Positions 33,676-42,498 of a DNA stretch of 64,000 nt are shown piece after piece. The position numbers were made by a program, and so were the translations under genes. This DNA is from Mesorhizobium sp. WSM4311. Its GTDB lineage: Bacteria > Pseudomonadota > Alphaproteobacteria > Rhizobiales > Rhizobiaceae. Under the pieces are notes generated by a model. It ran no database searches. It saw only the letters and a list, made by a program, of their open reading frames with translations, and had not been told where the DNA came from. Positions within the stretch are counted from its first letter, which is position 1; every line of letters starts with the position of its first letter. The stretch lies in contig NZ_NSFV01000004.1 in NCBI RefSeq assembly GCF_002295115.1, positions 124,001-188,000 of the forward strand, in the 5' to 3' direction.

Positions 33676-34968
33676 TTATTTCAGCACGGCGACCAGGCCG
33701 GCATCGGGAAAGCAGGTCGCTGCCTGGCCGTTCTTGGACTGCCACTTGCCGATCGAACGGCGGGTCTTGAAGCCCGGCAAGCCGTCGGCGCTGCCGACAT
33801 CATAGCCCTTGGCCTCCAGCGCCCGCTGCAAGGCGGCGATGTCGGAGCGATGGAGATCGCCGACCGGACCCCAGTTGCCGGCAAAATTCTGGTCGCCATG
33901 CGCAATGCGGTCGGCGCCGTGACCGATGAACAGCGCGTAGAGGTCGCTGGTGTTGTATTCCTTCAGCACATAGAAATTGGGGGTAGCGATAAAAGCCGGC
34001 CCGCTGCGGCCGGCCGGCATCAGCAGGAAGCCCTCCACCTTCAGCTCGCTCGCCGGAAACGGCTTGCCGCCGACGCGCTTGATGCCCATGCCAGCCCACT
34101 CGGAGATCTTCTTGCCCTGATCGGGACCTTCCAGCGAGCAGGAGACGCTGTCGGGCACGGTTACCTCGAAGCCCCAGCCGCGTCCCCTCACCCAGCCATA
34201 ATGGACGAGATAGTTGGCGATCGAGGCGAGCACGTCGGGCGTCGAGTTCCAGATGTCGACGCGCCCATCACCGTCGAAATCCACCGCGTGCTTGAGAAAG
34301 GAGGTCGGCATGAATTGCGGCTGGCCAAGCGCACCGGCCCAGGACGATTTCATCGCGCCGACCGGGGCGAGGCCGCGTTGGACGATTTCCAGCGCGGCCA
34401 ACAGCTCGGTGCGAAAGAAATCCTCCTTCGTCGACATGAACGCCTTGGTGCCCAGCACCTCGAAGGCGTCGTAAGGCATCTTTGCCGCGCCGAAGCCGGT
34501 CTCGCGGCCCCAGATCGCCAGAAGGATCTCGCCGGGCACGCCATAGCGCTTTTCGATCGCCGCAAGCGTCCTGGCGTTGGCGGCTTCGCGCGCGCGGCCG
34601 CCCGACGTCACCGCACGAACCGTCTTCTCGGCGAAATAGGCGCCGGGCGAGCCGAACTCGGCCTGATGCTGCTTCTGCGGCGTCTTCGGCTTCTCGCCGG
34701 GCATGACAAGGTCGGGCAGCTTCAAATTGGGCCTTATGCCGTCGAAGGCGGCATCGAAAGTCTGCTTGGAAATGCCTTTGGCCTTGGCCTCGGGCCAGAG
34801 GTCGTTCTGCAGCCAGGCGCGGAATTGGTCGTCGATCTTGGCGGCCGAGGCGGGGGCAGAAAAGACGAGGAAGGCAAGCGCAGCCAGGAAAAATGCAAGA
34901 CAGAGCTGGCGACGTCCGCGTTCTGTGTCGGTGCTTGGCACCAGCCTCGAAGGACGCGCAACAATCAT
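33676..34968 (-). CDS. Lytic murein transglycosylase (MltB-like) with peptidoglycan-binding domain
   Basis: 430 residues. A signal segment (LCLAFFLAALAFLVFSAPASA, about 22-42) is followed by the SLT_2/MltB catalytic domain (about 45-340) with catalytic Glu156 in IWGRETGFGAAKM, then a C-terminal PG_binding_1 domain (about 365-425, DLHRSDIAALQRALEAKGYDVG...). It cleaves glycan strands to 1,6-anhydro-muropeptides in the periplasm. ATG at 34968 is chosen for its GGAAGGG box; an ATG at 34995 overlapping the recR stop would add nine residues. recR-transglycosylase linkage is common in rhizobia. Confidence 0.93.
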   Translation of the reverse strand: MIVARPSRLVPSTDTERGRRQLCLAFFLAALAFLVFSAPASAAKIDDQFRAWLQNDLWPEAKAKGISKQTFDAAFDGIRPNLKLPDLVMPGEKPKTPQKQHQAEFGSPGAYFAEKTVRAVTSGGRAREAANARTLAAIEKRYGVPGEILLAIWGRETGFGAAKMPYDAFEVLGTKAFMSTKEDFFRTELLAALEIVQRGLAPVGAMKSSWAGALGQPQFMPTSFLKHAVDFDGDGRVDIWNSTPDVLASIANYLVHYGWVRGRGWGFEVTVPDSVSCSLEGPDQGKKISEWAGMGIKRVGGKPFPASELKVEGFLLMPAGRSGPAFIATPNFYVLKEYNTSDLYALFIGHGADRIAHGDQNFAGNWGPVGDLHRSDIAALQRALEAKGYDVGSADGLPGFKTRRSIGKWQSKNGQAATCFPDAGLVAVLK

Positions 34969-34994
34969 TATCCGCACCCTTCCCGCCAATTGCA

Positions 34995-35600
34995 TCAAAA
35001 CGCCGTCCGTGCGCGCAGCGCGGCGGCGAGCGTGCCCTCGTCGAGATAGTCGAGTTCACCGCCGACCGGCACGCCATGCGCCAGCCTTGTCACCTTGATG
35101 TCGAAGCCGGACAGCTGGTCGGTGAGGTAGTGCGCGGTCGTCTGGCCCTCGACCGTTGCGTTGACGGCGAGGATGATCTCCTTGACCTCGCCGCCGGCGA
35201 CGCGGTCGATCAACGAGCGGATGTTGAGCTGGTCGGGGCCGACACCATCGAGCGGCGACAGCGTACCGCCGAGCACATGGTAGCGCACATTCATGGCGGC
35301 TGCCCGCTCCAACGCCCAGAGATCCGACACGTCCTCCACGACGATCAGCGTGGCGGCGTCGCGGCGCGGATCGGTGCAGATCATGCAAGGGTCGGATGTG
35401 TCGACATTGCCGCAAGTGGAACAGATGCGCACCTTGTCGGCGGCTTCGCCCATGGCGGCGGCGAGCGGCGACAGCAACTGTTCCTTCTTCTTGATCAGAT
35501 GCAGCGCCGCGCGCCTGGCCGAACGGGGGCCAAGTCCCGGCACCTTGGCCAGGAGTTGGATCAGGCGTTCGATCTCGGGACCGGCGATTCGCTTGGACAT
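34995..35600 (-). CDS. recR: Recombination mediator RecR
   Basis: Part of the RecFOR pathway that loads RecA at gaps. 201 residues. Helix-hairpin-helix [15 protein letters not shown] (16-30), zinc finger Cys60, Cys63, Cys72, Cys75 ([16 protein letters not shown]), Toprim domain [14 protein letters not shown] (about 85-98) and the Walker-B-like C-terminal [21 protein letters not shown] at 35600. Usually it directly follows dnaX-ybaB; here it is separated from them by a SleB-like gene, a hypothetical gene and a repeat. Confidence 0.97.
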   Translation of the reverse strand: MSKRIAGPEIERLIQLLAKVPGLGPRSARRAALHLIKKKEQLLSPLAAAMGEAADKVRICSTCGNVDTSDPCMICTDPRRDAATLIVVEDVSDLWALERAAAMNVRYHVLGGTLSPLDGVGPDQLNIRSLIDRVAGGEVKEIILAVNATVEGQTTAHYLTDQLSGFDIKVTRLAHGVPVGGELDYLDEGTLAAALRARTAF

Positions 35601-35690
35601 TGCTCTGATCTAGGGTTTTTCAGAGCGCTTTGGAACATCCGGCGTTCGCGCATGGTCGCCATACTGCCAATCGAAGCCGTGCGATGCGAA

Positions 35691-36686
35691 TCAGTTGACC
35701 TCGAGCGGTCGAGACTGGCTGGCGATCATGGCACCGATGGCGTCGGTGTTCTCAGGCGTCGACTGGAACCCCATCGCCGCCTCTTGCGGAGCATCCTGAA
35801 CCGAGGAAATGACGCGGGTGTTCAAGGTTCCGCCGAAACGGGCGGCGTCCGGTTCTTCCATCGGCTCCTGCATCGCGACCATTGTCGGCTTCACGGTCAC
35901 CCGCGCCGACTTGGCCGTGGGCGCCGCGGCGGCGGTCACATAGGTCTCTTGAGCCGGGGCGGCGGTCCTGATCTTGGGCTGATGAGCCGGTTCCGCGGCG
36001 GCGGTCATATAGGCCTGCTGCGCCGGAGCGGTTCGGGACGTTTTGGCGGGGCGCGCCGGCTCCGTCGAGGCAACCATCGTCACCGGCGCGGCCGGCTTCA
36101 CGATCTCGGACCCGGCCGACGCAACCGCCACCATTGGTTCATCCGGCAGCGGCTGCCAGTTGCGGCCGCGCTTCTCGTAGAAGGCATTGCCGCCGGCAAC
36201 CATGGTGTAGTGCATGTTCTTGTAGGGGAAACGCAGGCCGGCGGTGTGGAAATACATCGTGTTCTTCAGCTTGGCCTTGCGCTCGCCTTTGAGCACGGCA
36301 TCGGCCGCTTCCTCGACATCGGGCATGGCTCGCGAATTCATCGGCCTGGTCATGACGCCCGGCGCGAATTGCCCCGGCTCTCCGACCACCTGGCAGATGG
36401 TGCTGCCGTGGTTGCCCGAGCGCAGCCGGTTCATGACCACGGTGCCGACAGCGATCATGCCATCGCGGCTCGAGCGGTTGGATTCGAAGAACATCGCCCT
36501 TTCCAGGCACTCCCTGTCCTTCGGCGAGTGGCTGGAGGCGCGCGACGTCAGGAAGCTCGGCGTGATGGCATCGGTCAGGCCTGCAACGGACATGCCGTGC
36601 GAAGTGGTCTGGCTGCAGGCGGCCAAAAACAGGGGAGACGTGATGACGCCGAGCAACAGCGGCGTCTTCCATCGCGTGACGATCAA
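35691..36686 (-). CDS. SleB-like cell-wall hydrolase, lipoprotein with Ala/Pro/Thr-rich repeat tail
   Basis: 331 residues. The N-terminal signal ends in a lipobox FLAAC-SQTT (Cys24). The Hydrolase_2 (SleB) domain covers about residues 55-175: CLERAMFFESNRSSRDGMIAVGTVVMNRL, then ICQVVGEPGQFAPGV. The catalytic Glu lies in FFESN. The C-terminal 150 residues are low-complexity with a twice-repeated unit of about 25 residues (TAPAQQAYMTAAAEPA and AAPAQETYVTAAAAPT). The start is TTG at 36686, because an in-frame stop lies five codons upstream, AGAGGG precedes the TTG at good distance, and a shorter start would lose the lipobox. Confidence 0.88.
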   Translation of the reverse strand: MIVTRWKTPLLLGVITSPLFLAACSQTTSHGMSVAGLTDAITPSFLTSRASSHSPKDRECLERAMFFESNRSSRDGMIAVGTVVMNRLRSGNHGSTICQVVGEPGQFAPGVMTRPMNSRAMPDVEEAADAVLKGERKAKLKNTMYFHTAGLRFPYKNMHYTMVAGGNAFYEKRGRNWQPLPDEPMVAVASAGSEIVKPAAPVTMVASTEPARPAKTSRTAPAQQAYMTAAAEPAHQPKIRTAAPAQETYVTAAAAPTAKSARVTVKPTMVAMQEPMEEPDAARFGGTLNTRVISSVQDAPQEAAMGFQSTPENTDAIGAMIASQSRPLEVN

Positions 36687-36914
36687 CAGGCTACCCTCTC
36701 ACTTCGATGCCCGCCCCCGGGCTGCGGCAAGAATGAGACACTTTCGGGCAAAATGATGGCCAAAACGTTATTAACAAAGTACTGTTGCCGAAAAGGCACA
36801 ATTTTGAGCCTTTCCAGATAGATCGAGCCGTCATTTCACGAAAGCGATGACCGCTCTCTCTTGGTTTCGCCGCAATTGCCGAGGGAAAACCTCGTCCCGT
36901 TTTTCCGGGAATCG

Positions 36915-37322
36915 CTACCGCGCGGTCGCAATCGCCGCCGGCTGGCCAGGCTCAGCCTCCTCGACCTTCTCCGAAAACAGGCCGCGCCTGAGAAACAGCG
37001 CCCGCGCGTCCCTGGCCGCCGGCGCGATCTTTCCCGGCCAGTCGCTGTCGATGAATTCGGCCTTGGTGAAATCGGGATTTGTTTCGGAGGCCGCCTCGAG
37101 GAATTCGGCGATCTCCAGCACGACAGCGCGTTCGTCCTTCGAAAGCGCCGACGTGCCGGCCTCGATCGACGGCCGGTGCACGAAATCCTCGAACAGGTAG
37201 AAGTAGCCCTTGATGCCGACAATATCGACGCCGGCATCGCAATCGGCGAGAATTTCCAGAATCTCGTAGATCCTGTTGCGGATACGCTGCTCGATCAGTC
37301 TTTCGGACGGCTCTTCGGTCAT
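36915..37322 (-). CDS. Conserved-looking hypothetical acidic protein
   Basis: 135 residues starting MTEEPSERLIEQRIRNRIYEILEILADC. It appears soluble and mostly helical with no signal, cysteine motif or known domain that I recognise. Features include LIEQRIRNRIYEILEILAD, GIKGYFYLFEDFVHR and DERAVVLEIAEFLEAA. Codon choice at third positions is strongly G/C as in real genes around it. It stands alone between ybaB and the SleB-like gene; the 228 bp to the SleB start hold no other feature I can support. Confidence 0.6.
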   Translation of the reverse strand: MTEEPSERLIEQRIRNRIYEILEILADCDAGVDIVGIKGYFYLFEDFVHRPSIEAGTSALSKDERAVVLEIAEFLEAASETNPDFTKAEFIDSDWPGKIAPAARDARALFLRRGLFSEKVEEAEPGQPAAIATAR

Positions 37323-37350
37323 GGGCGCATCGCCGCTGGTTTAAACTTTC

Positions 37351-37399
37351 ATGCATGCCGTTACCCCAAAACCGCTGCACGGTCTTGAGCGAGACGCAT
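37351..37399. repeat. Palindromic intergenic repeat (RIME-like), degenerate copy 2
   Basis: ATGCATGCCG at 37351-37360, a CCCCAAAACCGCTGCAC core and a degenerate right arm GAGACGCATC. It matches the layout of unit B at 6747-6794, with mutated arms. It ends on the first base of the ybaB stop codon, just as copy 1 ends in the VOC stop codon. Confidence 0.6.
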
Positions 37400-37722
37400 C
37401 AGAACGGCAGTTTCATTCCCGGCGGGATCGGCAGGCCTGATGTCAGCGCCTTGGTCTTTTCCTGCATGATCTGCTCGACCTTGGCCTTGGCGTCATTGTG
37501 GGCGGCCAGAATCAGGTCCTCGAGGATCTCGACCTCATCCTCCTTGAACAGGGACGGGTCGATCTTCAGCGACTTCATCTCGAACTTGCCGCTCAAGGTG
37601 ACGCTGACCAGGCCACCGCCGGCCTGGCCGACGGATTCGACCGTGGCGATCTCATCCTGCATGGCCTGGAACTTGGCCTGCATTTCCTTCGCCTTGCCCA
37701 TCAGGCCGAGAAGATCTTTCAT
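37399..37722 (-). CDS. ybaB: Nucleoid-associated protein YbaB/EbfC
   Basis: 107-residue dimeric DNA-binding protein. Begins [29 protein letters not shown], the long first helix of the family, followed by [24 protein letters not shown] and [20 protein letters not shown], and ends [15 protein letters not shown] at 37722, 23 bp after dnaX, in the conserved dnaX-ybaB pair. Confidence 0.95.
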   Translation of the reverse strand: MKDLLGLMGKAKEMQAKFQAMQDEIATVESVGQAGGGLVSVTLSGKFEMKSLKIDPSLFKEDEVEILEDLILAAHNDAKAKVEQIMQEKTKALTSGLPIPPGMKLPF

Positions 37723-37745
37723 GGTCCGATCCTTGTCTTGGTTTG

Positions 37746-39563
37746 TCAGGTCTCGTCGTCATCCGCCGGCGGCTCGACCGGCACTTCGGCTTCGGTCGCG
37801 TCTGCCTCCGGCGCGTCGGGAATGCGCACGTCGATGATCTTGGCGCCGGGAAAGCGCGCCAGGATGGCGGCAACCGTCGGATCGCTCTTTGCATCGAGGA
37901 AGGCGTTTTCGCGCTTGGTCGATTCCATTTCGGCCAGTGTCTGGCCGCCCTCTTCCTTCGACAGCGACACCAGCCAGTTGCGGCCGGTCCAGGCGCGCAG
38001 TTTCGTCGTCAGGTCGTTGAGCAGCAGCTTGGGCGCATCGTCGGTCAGGCTGACGTCGATGCGGCCGGGCTCGAAGCGGACAGGACGGATGCAACGCTTG
38101 ACCAGCACCTTGAAAGCTATGTCGCGCTGCGCGTCGGCAAGCGCAACGATGTCGGCCAGCGACCTGACCGGCACCTGCTGCGGCTCGGACACCGGCGCGG
38201 GCGGCGCGACGAAGGCGGCCGGCGCCGGCGTGGCCTCGACCAGCCGCATGGTCTGCGCGCCACCGGAACCGGATGGCATGCGCGCCTGCGCCACCGCGCT
38301 GGCCGCGCCGCCATTGCCAGGACCGGCAGGGGCGCCATTCGGGCGCGATGCGCCATTCTGAACTGTTGCTGCCCCGTCCAGTGATCGCAACGCCTCGTCC
38401 AGAGTCGGCAGGTCGGCGGCATGCGCCAGCCGGATCAGCACCATTTCGGCGGCACTGACCGGCCGGTTGGAGGACTGCACCTCGGGAATTCCCTTGAGCA
38501 GCATCTGCCAGGTCCGCGACAGCACACGGACCGACAGCGCCCTGGCGAAATCGGCGCCGCGCTGGCGCTCGTCCTGCGACAGCGATGCATCGTCCATGGC
38601 GGTCGGCACGAAACGCAACCGGGTGACGAGGTGGTTGAACTCGGCAAGATCGGTCAGCACCGCGGCCGGATCGGCGCCGGTGTCGTATTGCGCGCGGAAT
38701 TCGGCGAGTGCCGCCGCCACGTCGCCCTTCATCACATGTTCGAACAGATCGACGATGCGGGCGCGGTCGGCCAGGCCCAGCATGGTCCGCACCGCTTCGG
38801 CGCTGACGGCGCCGCCGCCGTGCGCGATCGCCTGGTCGAGGATGGAGAGCGAATCGCGAGCCGAGCCTTCGGCCGCGCGCGCGATCATCGCCAGCGCGTC
38901 GTCGTCGACCAAAATGCCTTCCTTGGCGGCGATCGAGGAGAGATGCGCCACCAGCGCGCCGGCGTCGATGCGCCTGAGGTCAAAGCGCTGGCAGCGCGAC
39001 AGGACGGTGATCGGAACCTTGCGGATCTCGGTGGTGGCGAAAATGAATTTGACGTGCGGCGGCGGCTCTTCCAGCGTTTTCAGCAGGCCGTTGAAGGCCT
39101 GCGTCGACAGCATGTGCACTTCGTCGATGATGTAGACCTTGTAGCGGGCCGAGACCGGCGCGTAGCGCACGCGCTCGATGATGTCCCTGATGTCGTCGAT
39201 GCCGGTGTGCGAGGCGGCGTCCATCTCGATGACGTCGACATGGCGGCCTTCCATGATCGCCTGGCAATGCTCGCCGAGCACGGCGAGGTCGACGGAAGGC
39301 TGGTCGACGGTCGCGGTCTTGTAGTTCAGCGCCCGCGCCAGGATGCGCGCCGTGGTGGTCTTGCCGACACCGCGCACGCCGGTCAGCATCCAGGCCTGGG
39401 CAATGCGGCCGGTGGCAAAGGCGTTGGTAAGGGTGCGCACCATCGGCTCCTGGCCGACCAGCTCGGAAAAATTCGACGGCCGGTATTTGCGCGCCAGCAC
39501 GCGGTAGGCGGCGGCCTTTCCATTCTCCGGGCTTTTTGGCCCCGAATTTCCGGCTTCGCTCAT
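37746..39563 (-). CDS. dnaX: DNA polymerase III subunit tau (DnaX)
   Basis: Clamp-loader ATPase and replisome organiser, 605 residues. AAA+ core about 20-250: Walker [18 protein letters not shown] Walker B, SRC motif [11 protein letters not shown] with the arginine finger nearby. Domain III follows, then a Pro/Ala-rich linker (about 400-460) and the C-terminal tau region (about 470-600). The zinc module has only one of the four cysteines found in E. coli DnaX ([14 protein letters not shown]), an alphaproteobacterial trait. No A-rich slippery heptamer for gamma production is seen. ATG at 39563; the SRP RNA lies 107 bp upstream. Confidence 0.96.
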   Translation of the reverse strand: MSEAGNSGPKSPENGKAAAYRVLARKYRPSNFSELVGQEPMVRTLTNAFATGRIAQAWMLTGVRGVGKTTTARILARALNYKTATVDQPSVDLAVLGEHCQAIMEGRHVDVIEMDAASHTGIDDIRDIIERVRYAPVSARYKVYIIDEVHMLSTQAFNGLLKTLEEPPPHVKFIFATTEIRKVPITVLSRCQRFDLRRIDAGALVAHLSSIAAKEGILVDDDALAMIARAAEGSARDSLSILDQAIAHGGGAVSAEAVRTMLGLADRARIVDLFEHVMKGDVAAALAEFRAQYDTGADPAAVLTDLAEFNHLVTRLRFVPTAMDDASLSQDERQRGADFARALSVRVLSRTWQMLLKGIPEVQSSNRPVSAAEMVLIRLAHAADLPTLDEALRSLDGAATVQNGASRPNGAPAGPGNGGAASAVAQARMPSGSGGAQTMRLVEATPAPAAFVAPPAPVSEPQQVPVRSLADIVALADAQRDIAFKVLVKRCIRPVRFEPGRIDVSLTDDAPKLLLNDLTTKLRAWTGRNWLVSLSKEEGGQTLAEMESTKRENAFLDAKSDPTVAAILARFPGAKIIDVRIPDAPEADATEAEVPVEPPADDDET

Positions 39564-39670
39564 TCGCCCGTTAAGCTCCAAAAGGCCGCGCCCAAAGGCG
39601 CCGATTCCTGCGCATAGTCTCGCCCGCGCTGCAATGCGTCGTCAATGTCGCGAGGAAGGGCCGATGAGGT

Positions 39671-39766
39671 GGGAGGCTGGAACAATGACCCGTTCCGGGC
39701 TCGTTAGGGCTGCTTCCTTCCGGACCTGACCCGGTTGGCGAGTGGATCGTCCACCACCAACCTCCC
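39671..39766 (-). ncRNA. ffs: Signal recognition particle RNA (small bacterial 4.5S type)
   Basis: Minus-strand transcript of about 96 nt with terminal pairing GGGAGG (39761-39766) to CCTCCC (39671-39676). The universally conserved SRP loop GGTCAGGTCCGGAAGGAAGC is present around 39713-39732. It binds Ffh and directs membrane protein targeting. A promoter candidate with its predicted start on the first G lies at 39773-39801. The ffs-dnaX-ybaB order is conserved in alphaproteobacteria. Confidence 0.95.
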
Positions 39767-39772
39767 GATGTC

Positions 39773-39801
39773 CATATCGGCAATTGCGCGACGAAATGCA
39801 A
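39773..39801 (-). promoter_or_regulatory. Sigma70 promoter of the SRP RNA
   Basis: Minus strand TTGCAT (39796-39801), 17-bp spacer, GATATG (39773-39778), then six bases to the GGGAGG that begins the RNA. Spacing and start position are what a stable-RNA promoter should have. Confidence 0.6.
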
Positions 39802-39909
39802 GTGCGCAGGCAAATCGGCGCCATCACAAGAGAGATTCGCTTGCAGCCCCGATGCAGCCGCTCTAGCGTTCGTGGTTTGATGAAAACAAGAAAAGCAAGG
39901 GAAACGCCG

Positions 39910-40329
39910 ATGCTGCCGGGCCTGAAGGCCGGATTCACGCTGGATGCCCGGCTGGAGGCGGACAGCGAGCAGTTGATGTGGCTTGGGCTGTGCGAATTGC
40001 GGGTGATGAACGACCGCCGCTGGCCATGGCTGCTCCTGGTGCCACAGCGGCCGGGCGCGGAAGAAATCCACGACATGACGCCGCTCGACCAGGCGATGCT
40101 GACCTTCGAAACCAATATGGTGGCGCAGGCGCTCAAGAAAGTCAGCGGCTGCACCAAGATCAACACCGGCGCGCTTGGCAATATCGTGCGCCAACTGCAT
40201 ATCCATATCGTCGCACGGTCCGAAGGCGATCCCGGCTGGCCCGGCCCGGTGTGGGGGTATGGCCTGCGCGAGCCCTATCAGCGTTCCGACCTGCGCCGGT
40301 TTGCCGAAACCGTAAGGGCGGCGCTATAA
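39910..40329 (+). CDS. HIT-family protein with variant histidine triad
   Basis: 139 residues, one HIT domain (nucleotide hydrolase/transferase superfamily). The triad segment is QLHIHIVARSEGDPGWPGPVWG: His97 and His99 are present but the third triad position is Val101. The leaving-group residues INTGALGNIVRQ fit the fold. Catalysis by the middle histidine is still possible. ATG at 39910 has AAGG upstream; an ATG at 39880 would add ten residues. Plus strand, divergent from the SRP RNA; nudC follows after 69 bp, so two nucleotide-processing enzymes are adjacent. Confidence 0.85.
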   Translation: MLPGLKAGFTLDARLEADSEQLMWLGLCELRVMNDRRWPWLLLVPQRPGAEEIHDMTPLDQAMLTFETNMVAQALKKVSGCTKINTGALGNIVRQLHIHIVARSEGDPGWPGPVWGYGLREPYQRSDLRRFAETVRAAL

Positions 40330-40398
40330 GCCTTCCCCGGTGTTGTTCCGAAACACGTTCATTCCCGGACATGTCCATTCCAAAGCATCAGAGACCGC

Positions 40399-41343
40399 AT
40401 GAGCTTCCGCCTGTTTGACGCGCCTTTGCGCGAGCCGAGCCAGTTCGTCGGCTTTGCCGGCAACATGATCGACCGGCAATCCGAGAATCGAGCCGACGAT
40501 TCGGTCGACAAGGCGCTGGCGGATCCGACGACGCGGCTTTTGCTGATGAATGGCGGCCGGCTCCACCTGAAGCTTGGTAACAGCGGCAGTCTCGATCCCT
40601 GGTTCGACGCCGCCGGGAGCGAGCCCTTCAAGCCGTCCCTCGCCGGGGCTGTGCTGCTCGGCTTTTCCGAACAGGGGCCGGTACTGGCGATGCCTGTGGG
40701 GATCGAGGCCGAACAGCTGCCCGAGACCGTCAAGGCGATCGACTACCGGTCTGTCTACATGCAGGGGCTGATCGACGAAGCGGCGGCGGGAGCGATGGCG
40801 CAAGGGGCGGCCCTGCTTGCCTGGCACGCCAGCCATCGTTTTTGCAGCAAATGCGGCACGCAATCGCAAATGCGGGCTGGCGGCTACAAGCGCCATTGCC
40901 CGAATTGCGGCACCGAACATTTTCCGCGTACCGACCCGGTGGCCATCATGCTGACGGCGACACGGGAAAAATGCCTGCTCGGACGCGGCCGGCATTTCGC
41001 GCCGGGCATGTATTCGGCGCTTGCCGGTTTCATCGAGCCGGGCGAGACGATTGAGGCGGCGGTGCGCCGCGAAACGCTGGAGGAGGCCGGCATCCGGCTC
41101 GGCCGCGTCGTCTACCACGCCAGCCAGCCCTGGCCATTTCCCTATTCGCTGATGATCGGCTGCTTCGGCGAGCCGCTCAATGAGGACATCCAGGCCGACC
41201 TCAACGAGCTAGAGGACTGCCGCTGGTTCGGCCGCGACGAGGTTCGCCTCATGCTGGCCAGGGAGCATGCCGACAACCTTGTCACGCCGCCGAAAGGGGC
41301 GATCGCGCACCATCTCATCCGCGCCTGGGTCGACAGCGAATGA
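40399..41343 (+). CDS. nudC: NAD(H) pyrophosphatase / NAD-capped RNA decapping enzyme NudC
   Basis: 314 residues. Zinc ribbon Cys149, Cys152, Cys167, Cys170 (FCSKCG, HCPNCG), then the Nudix box GFIEPGETIEAAVRRETLEEAGI (210-232) and the NudC-specific S-Q-P-W-P-F-P-Y-S-L-M motif. It hydrolyses NADH to NMNH and AMP and removes NAD caps from RNA. ATG at 40399. The stop overlaps the start of the next, AT-rich ORF (ATGA). Confidence 0.95.
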   Translation: MSFRLFDAPLREPSQFVGFAGNMIDRQSENRADDSVDKALADPTTRLLLMNGGRLHLKLGNSGSLDPWFDAAGSEPFKPSLAGAVLLGFSEQGPVLAMPVGIEAEQLPETVKAIDYRSVYMQGLIDEAAAGAMAQGAALLAWHASHRFCSKCGTQSQMRAGGYKRHCPNCGTEHFPRTDPVAIMLTATREKCLLGRGRHFAPGMYSALAGFIEPGETIEAAVRRETLEEAGIRLGRVVYHASQPWPFPYSLMIGCFGEPLNEDIQADLNELEDCRWFGRDEVRLMLAREHADNLVTPPKGAIAHHLIRAWVDSE

Positions 41344-41699
41344 GCGAATTTATTCTGCGTCATATGTGGGCGTCTGTTTTGGTTGGGTTGCTGTCAGTCG
41401 ATCCTGCAGCCGGCCATACCTTCGGCGGCCCTACAGCGTCAGATCCAGAAGGCTTCATAAGCAATTTACAAATGTCTGGCAGGATAGAGCGAAGATTTTT
41501 CTATTGCTCCATAGATCTAAGAATAGATAGAAACCTTTCAAGCGATAACTGCTTATATACCATCAGAAAATTGGCACAGATATCAAAGAGGTTCGATTCT
41601 GGTCCAATAGAGCAATCCGATGGCAAACTCATGAGGAAACTCATCGAGATTATTGGCAAATTGGAGGGCATAGATGTCATTCGACAACCCAAGCAGTAA
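41340..41699 (+). CDS. AT-rich orphan ORF, possibly secreted
   Basis: 119 residues starting MSEFILRHMWASVLVGLLSVDPAAGHTFGG, where the first 25 residues look like a short signal sequence. I recognise no family. Two cysteines (FFYCSIDLRI and DNCLYTIRK) could form a disulphide. Base composition from about 41440 on is clearly poorer in G+C than all neighbours (AGA, ATA, AAA, TTA codons are frequent), which points to recent transfer or relaxed selection. The ATG overlaps the nudC stop (ATGA), so it would be translated by coupling; no independent RBS is seen. Confidence 0.45.
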   Translation: MSEFILRHMWASVLVGLLSVDPAAGHTFGGPTASDPEGFISNLQMSGRIERRFFYCSIDLRIDRNLSSDNCLYTIRKLAQISKRFDSGPIEQSDGKLMRKLIEIIGKLEGIDVIRQPKQ

Positions 41700-41777
41700 G
41701 ATTCTCCTTTCCATAGGCCTCCTTCCAGCGAGGCTGAGAAGTTGGGAAAATTTTTGGAAGCATTGCAGGAGTAGAAA

Positions 41778-42083
41778 ATGATCCGTCACACCGTCGTCTT
41801 CACGCTGAAGCATCCGCCGCATTCGCTGGAGGAAAAGCGTTTCCTGGTCGATGCCAAGAAAGCCCTCTCGACGATCCGGGGCGTCACGCATTTCGAACAG
41901 TTGCGGCAGATCAGCCCCAAGAACGACTATCAGTTCGGCTTCTCGATGGAGTTCGCCGACCAGGCCGCCTACACCAGATACAACGATCATCCCGACCATG
42001 TCGCCTTCGTGCGCGACCGCTGGGTGCCCGAGGTCGAGAAATTTCTCGAGATCGACTATGTGCCGCTGGGTGCGGTGATTTAA
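41778..42083 (+). CDS. Stress-responsive alpha/beta-barrel (Dabb) domain protein
   Basis: 101 residues forming one Dabb ferredoxin-like domain: MIRHTVVFTLKHP at the first strand, the helix HSLEEKRFLVDAKKALSTI, then GVTHFEQLRQISPKNDYQFGFSMEFADQAAYTRYNDHPDHVAFVRDRWVPEV and the terminal YVPLG. Function of bacterial members is unknown; plant homologues are stress induced. ATG at 41778 has GCAGGAGTAGAAA upstream. G+C returns to the genome norm here. Confidence 0.88.
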   Translation: MIRHTVVFTLKHPPHSLEEKRFLVDAKKALSTIRGVTHFEQLRQISPKNDYQFGFSMEFADQAAYTRYNDHPDHVAFVRDRWVPEVEKFLEIDYVPLGAVI

Positions 42084-42211
42084 GCGCAGCCAGCGTTGAA
42101 CAACAGCGAGCGCGATAGCGCTCCTGGCAAGGGCGACGCAACCCTATCCATGAAACTTGCGATGGGTTGCCATTCGTGCGCTCAACCTTGCAATTTCCGC
42201 TCAAACGGATT

Positions 42212-42235
42212 AAATGTGGTTACGTAACCACATTT
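42212..42235. promoter_or_regulatory. 24-bp perfect palindrome, probable toxin-antitoxin operator
   Basis: AAATGTGGTTAC followed by its exact reverse complement, centred 23 bp upstream of the antitoxin start. Such palindromes are the usual binding site of Phd/VapB-type antitoxins that repress their own operon. Confidence 0.8.
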
Positions 42236-42246
42236 GCGGAATTGGT

Positions 42247-42498
42247 ATGATCACCACGCTTTCAGGTCGCGAACTCAATCAGGATCTAGGCCGCGCAAAA
42301 CGCGCTGCCAAGGACGGCCCCGTGATCATCACCGACAGAGGGCGGCCAGTGCATGTCCTCTTATCGTTCGATGAATATAAACGGCTCACCGGTAAAACGC
42401 GGTCGCTCGGTGACATGCTGGCCACACCGGAAGCGGGTGACGTTGACTTGCCGCTCCCGGCCCGCACGGAACATGCCCAACCAGTAGACCTGTCCTGA
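42247..42498 (+). CDS. Phd/YefM-family antitoxin
   Basis: 83 residues. The N-terminal DNA-binding fold is clear in MITTLSGRELNQDLGRAKRAAKDGPVIITDRGRPVHVLLSFDEYKRL. The C-terminal 35 residues are the toxin-binding tail. ATG at 42247 is chosen over an upstream start that would read through the operator palindrome. It shares one base with the toxin start (TGATG), the standard arrangement. Confidence 0.92.
   Translation: MITTLSGRELNQDLGRAKRAAKDGPVIITDRGRPVHVLLSFDEYKRLTGKTRSLGDMLATPEAGDVDLPLPARTEHAQPVDLS

Noticed and set aside
34893..36821. A 642-codon open frame on the plus strand
   Set aside because: Antisense to recR and the SleB-like gene. The repetitive Gly/His/Arg stretch mirrors the Ala/Pro/Thr-rich tail of SleB.
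37746..39563. Programmed -1 frameshift in dnaX for a gamma subunit
   Set aside because: No A-rich slippery heptamer followed by a hairpin was found in the region after domain III.
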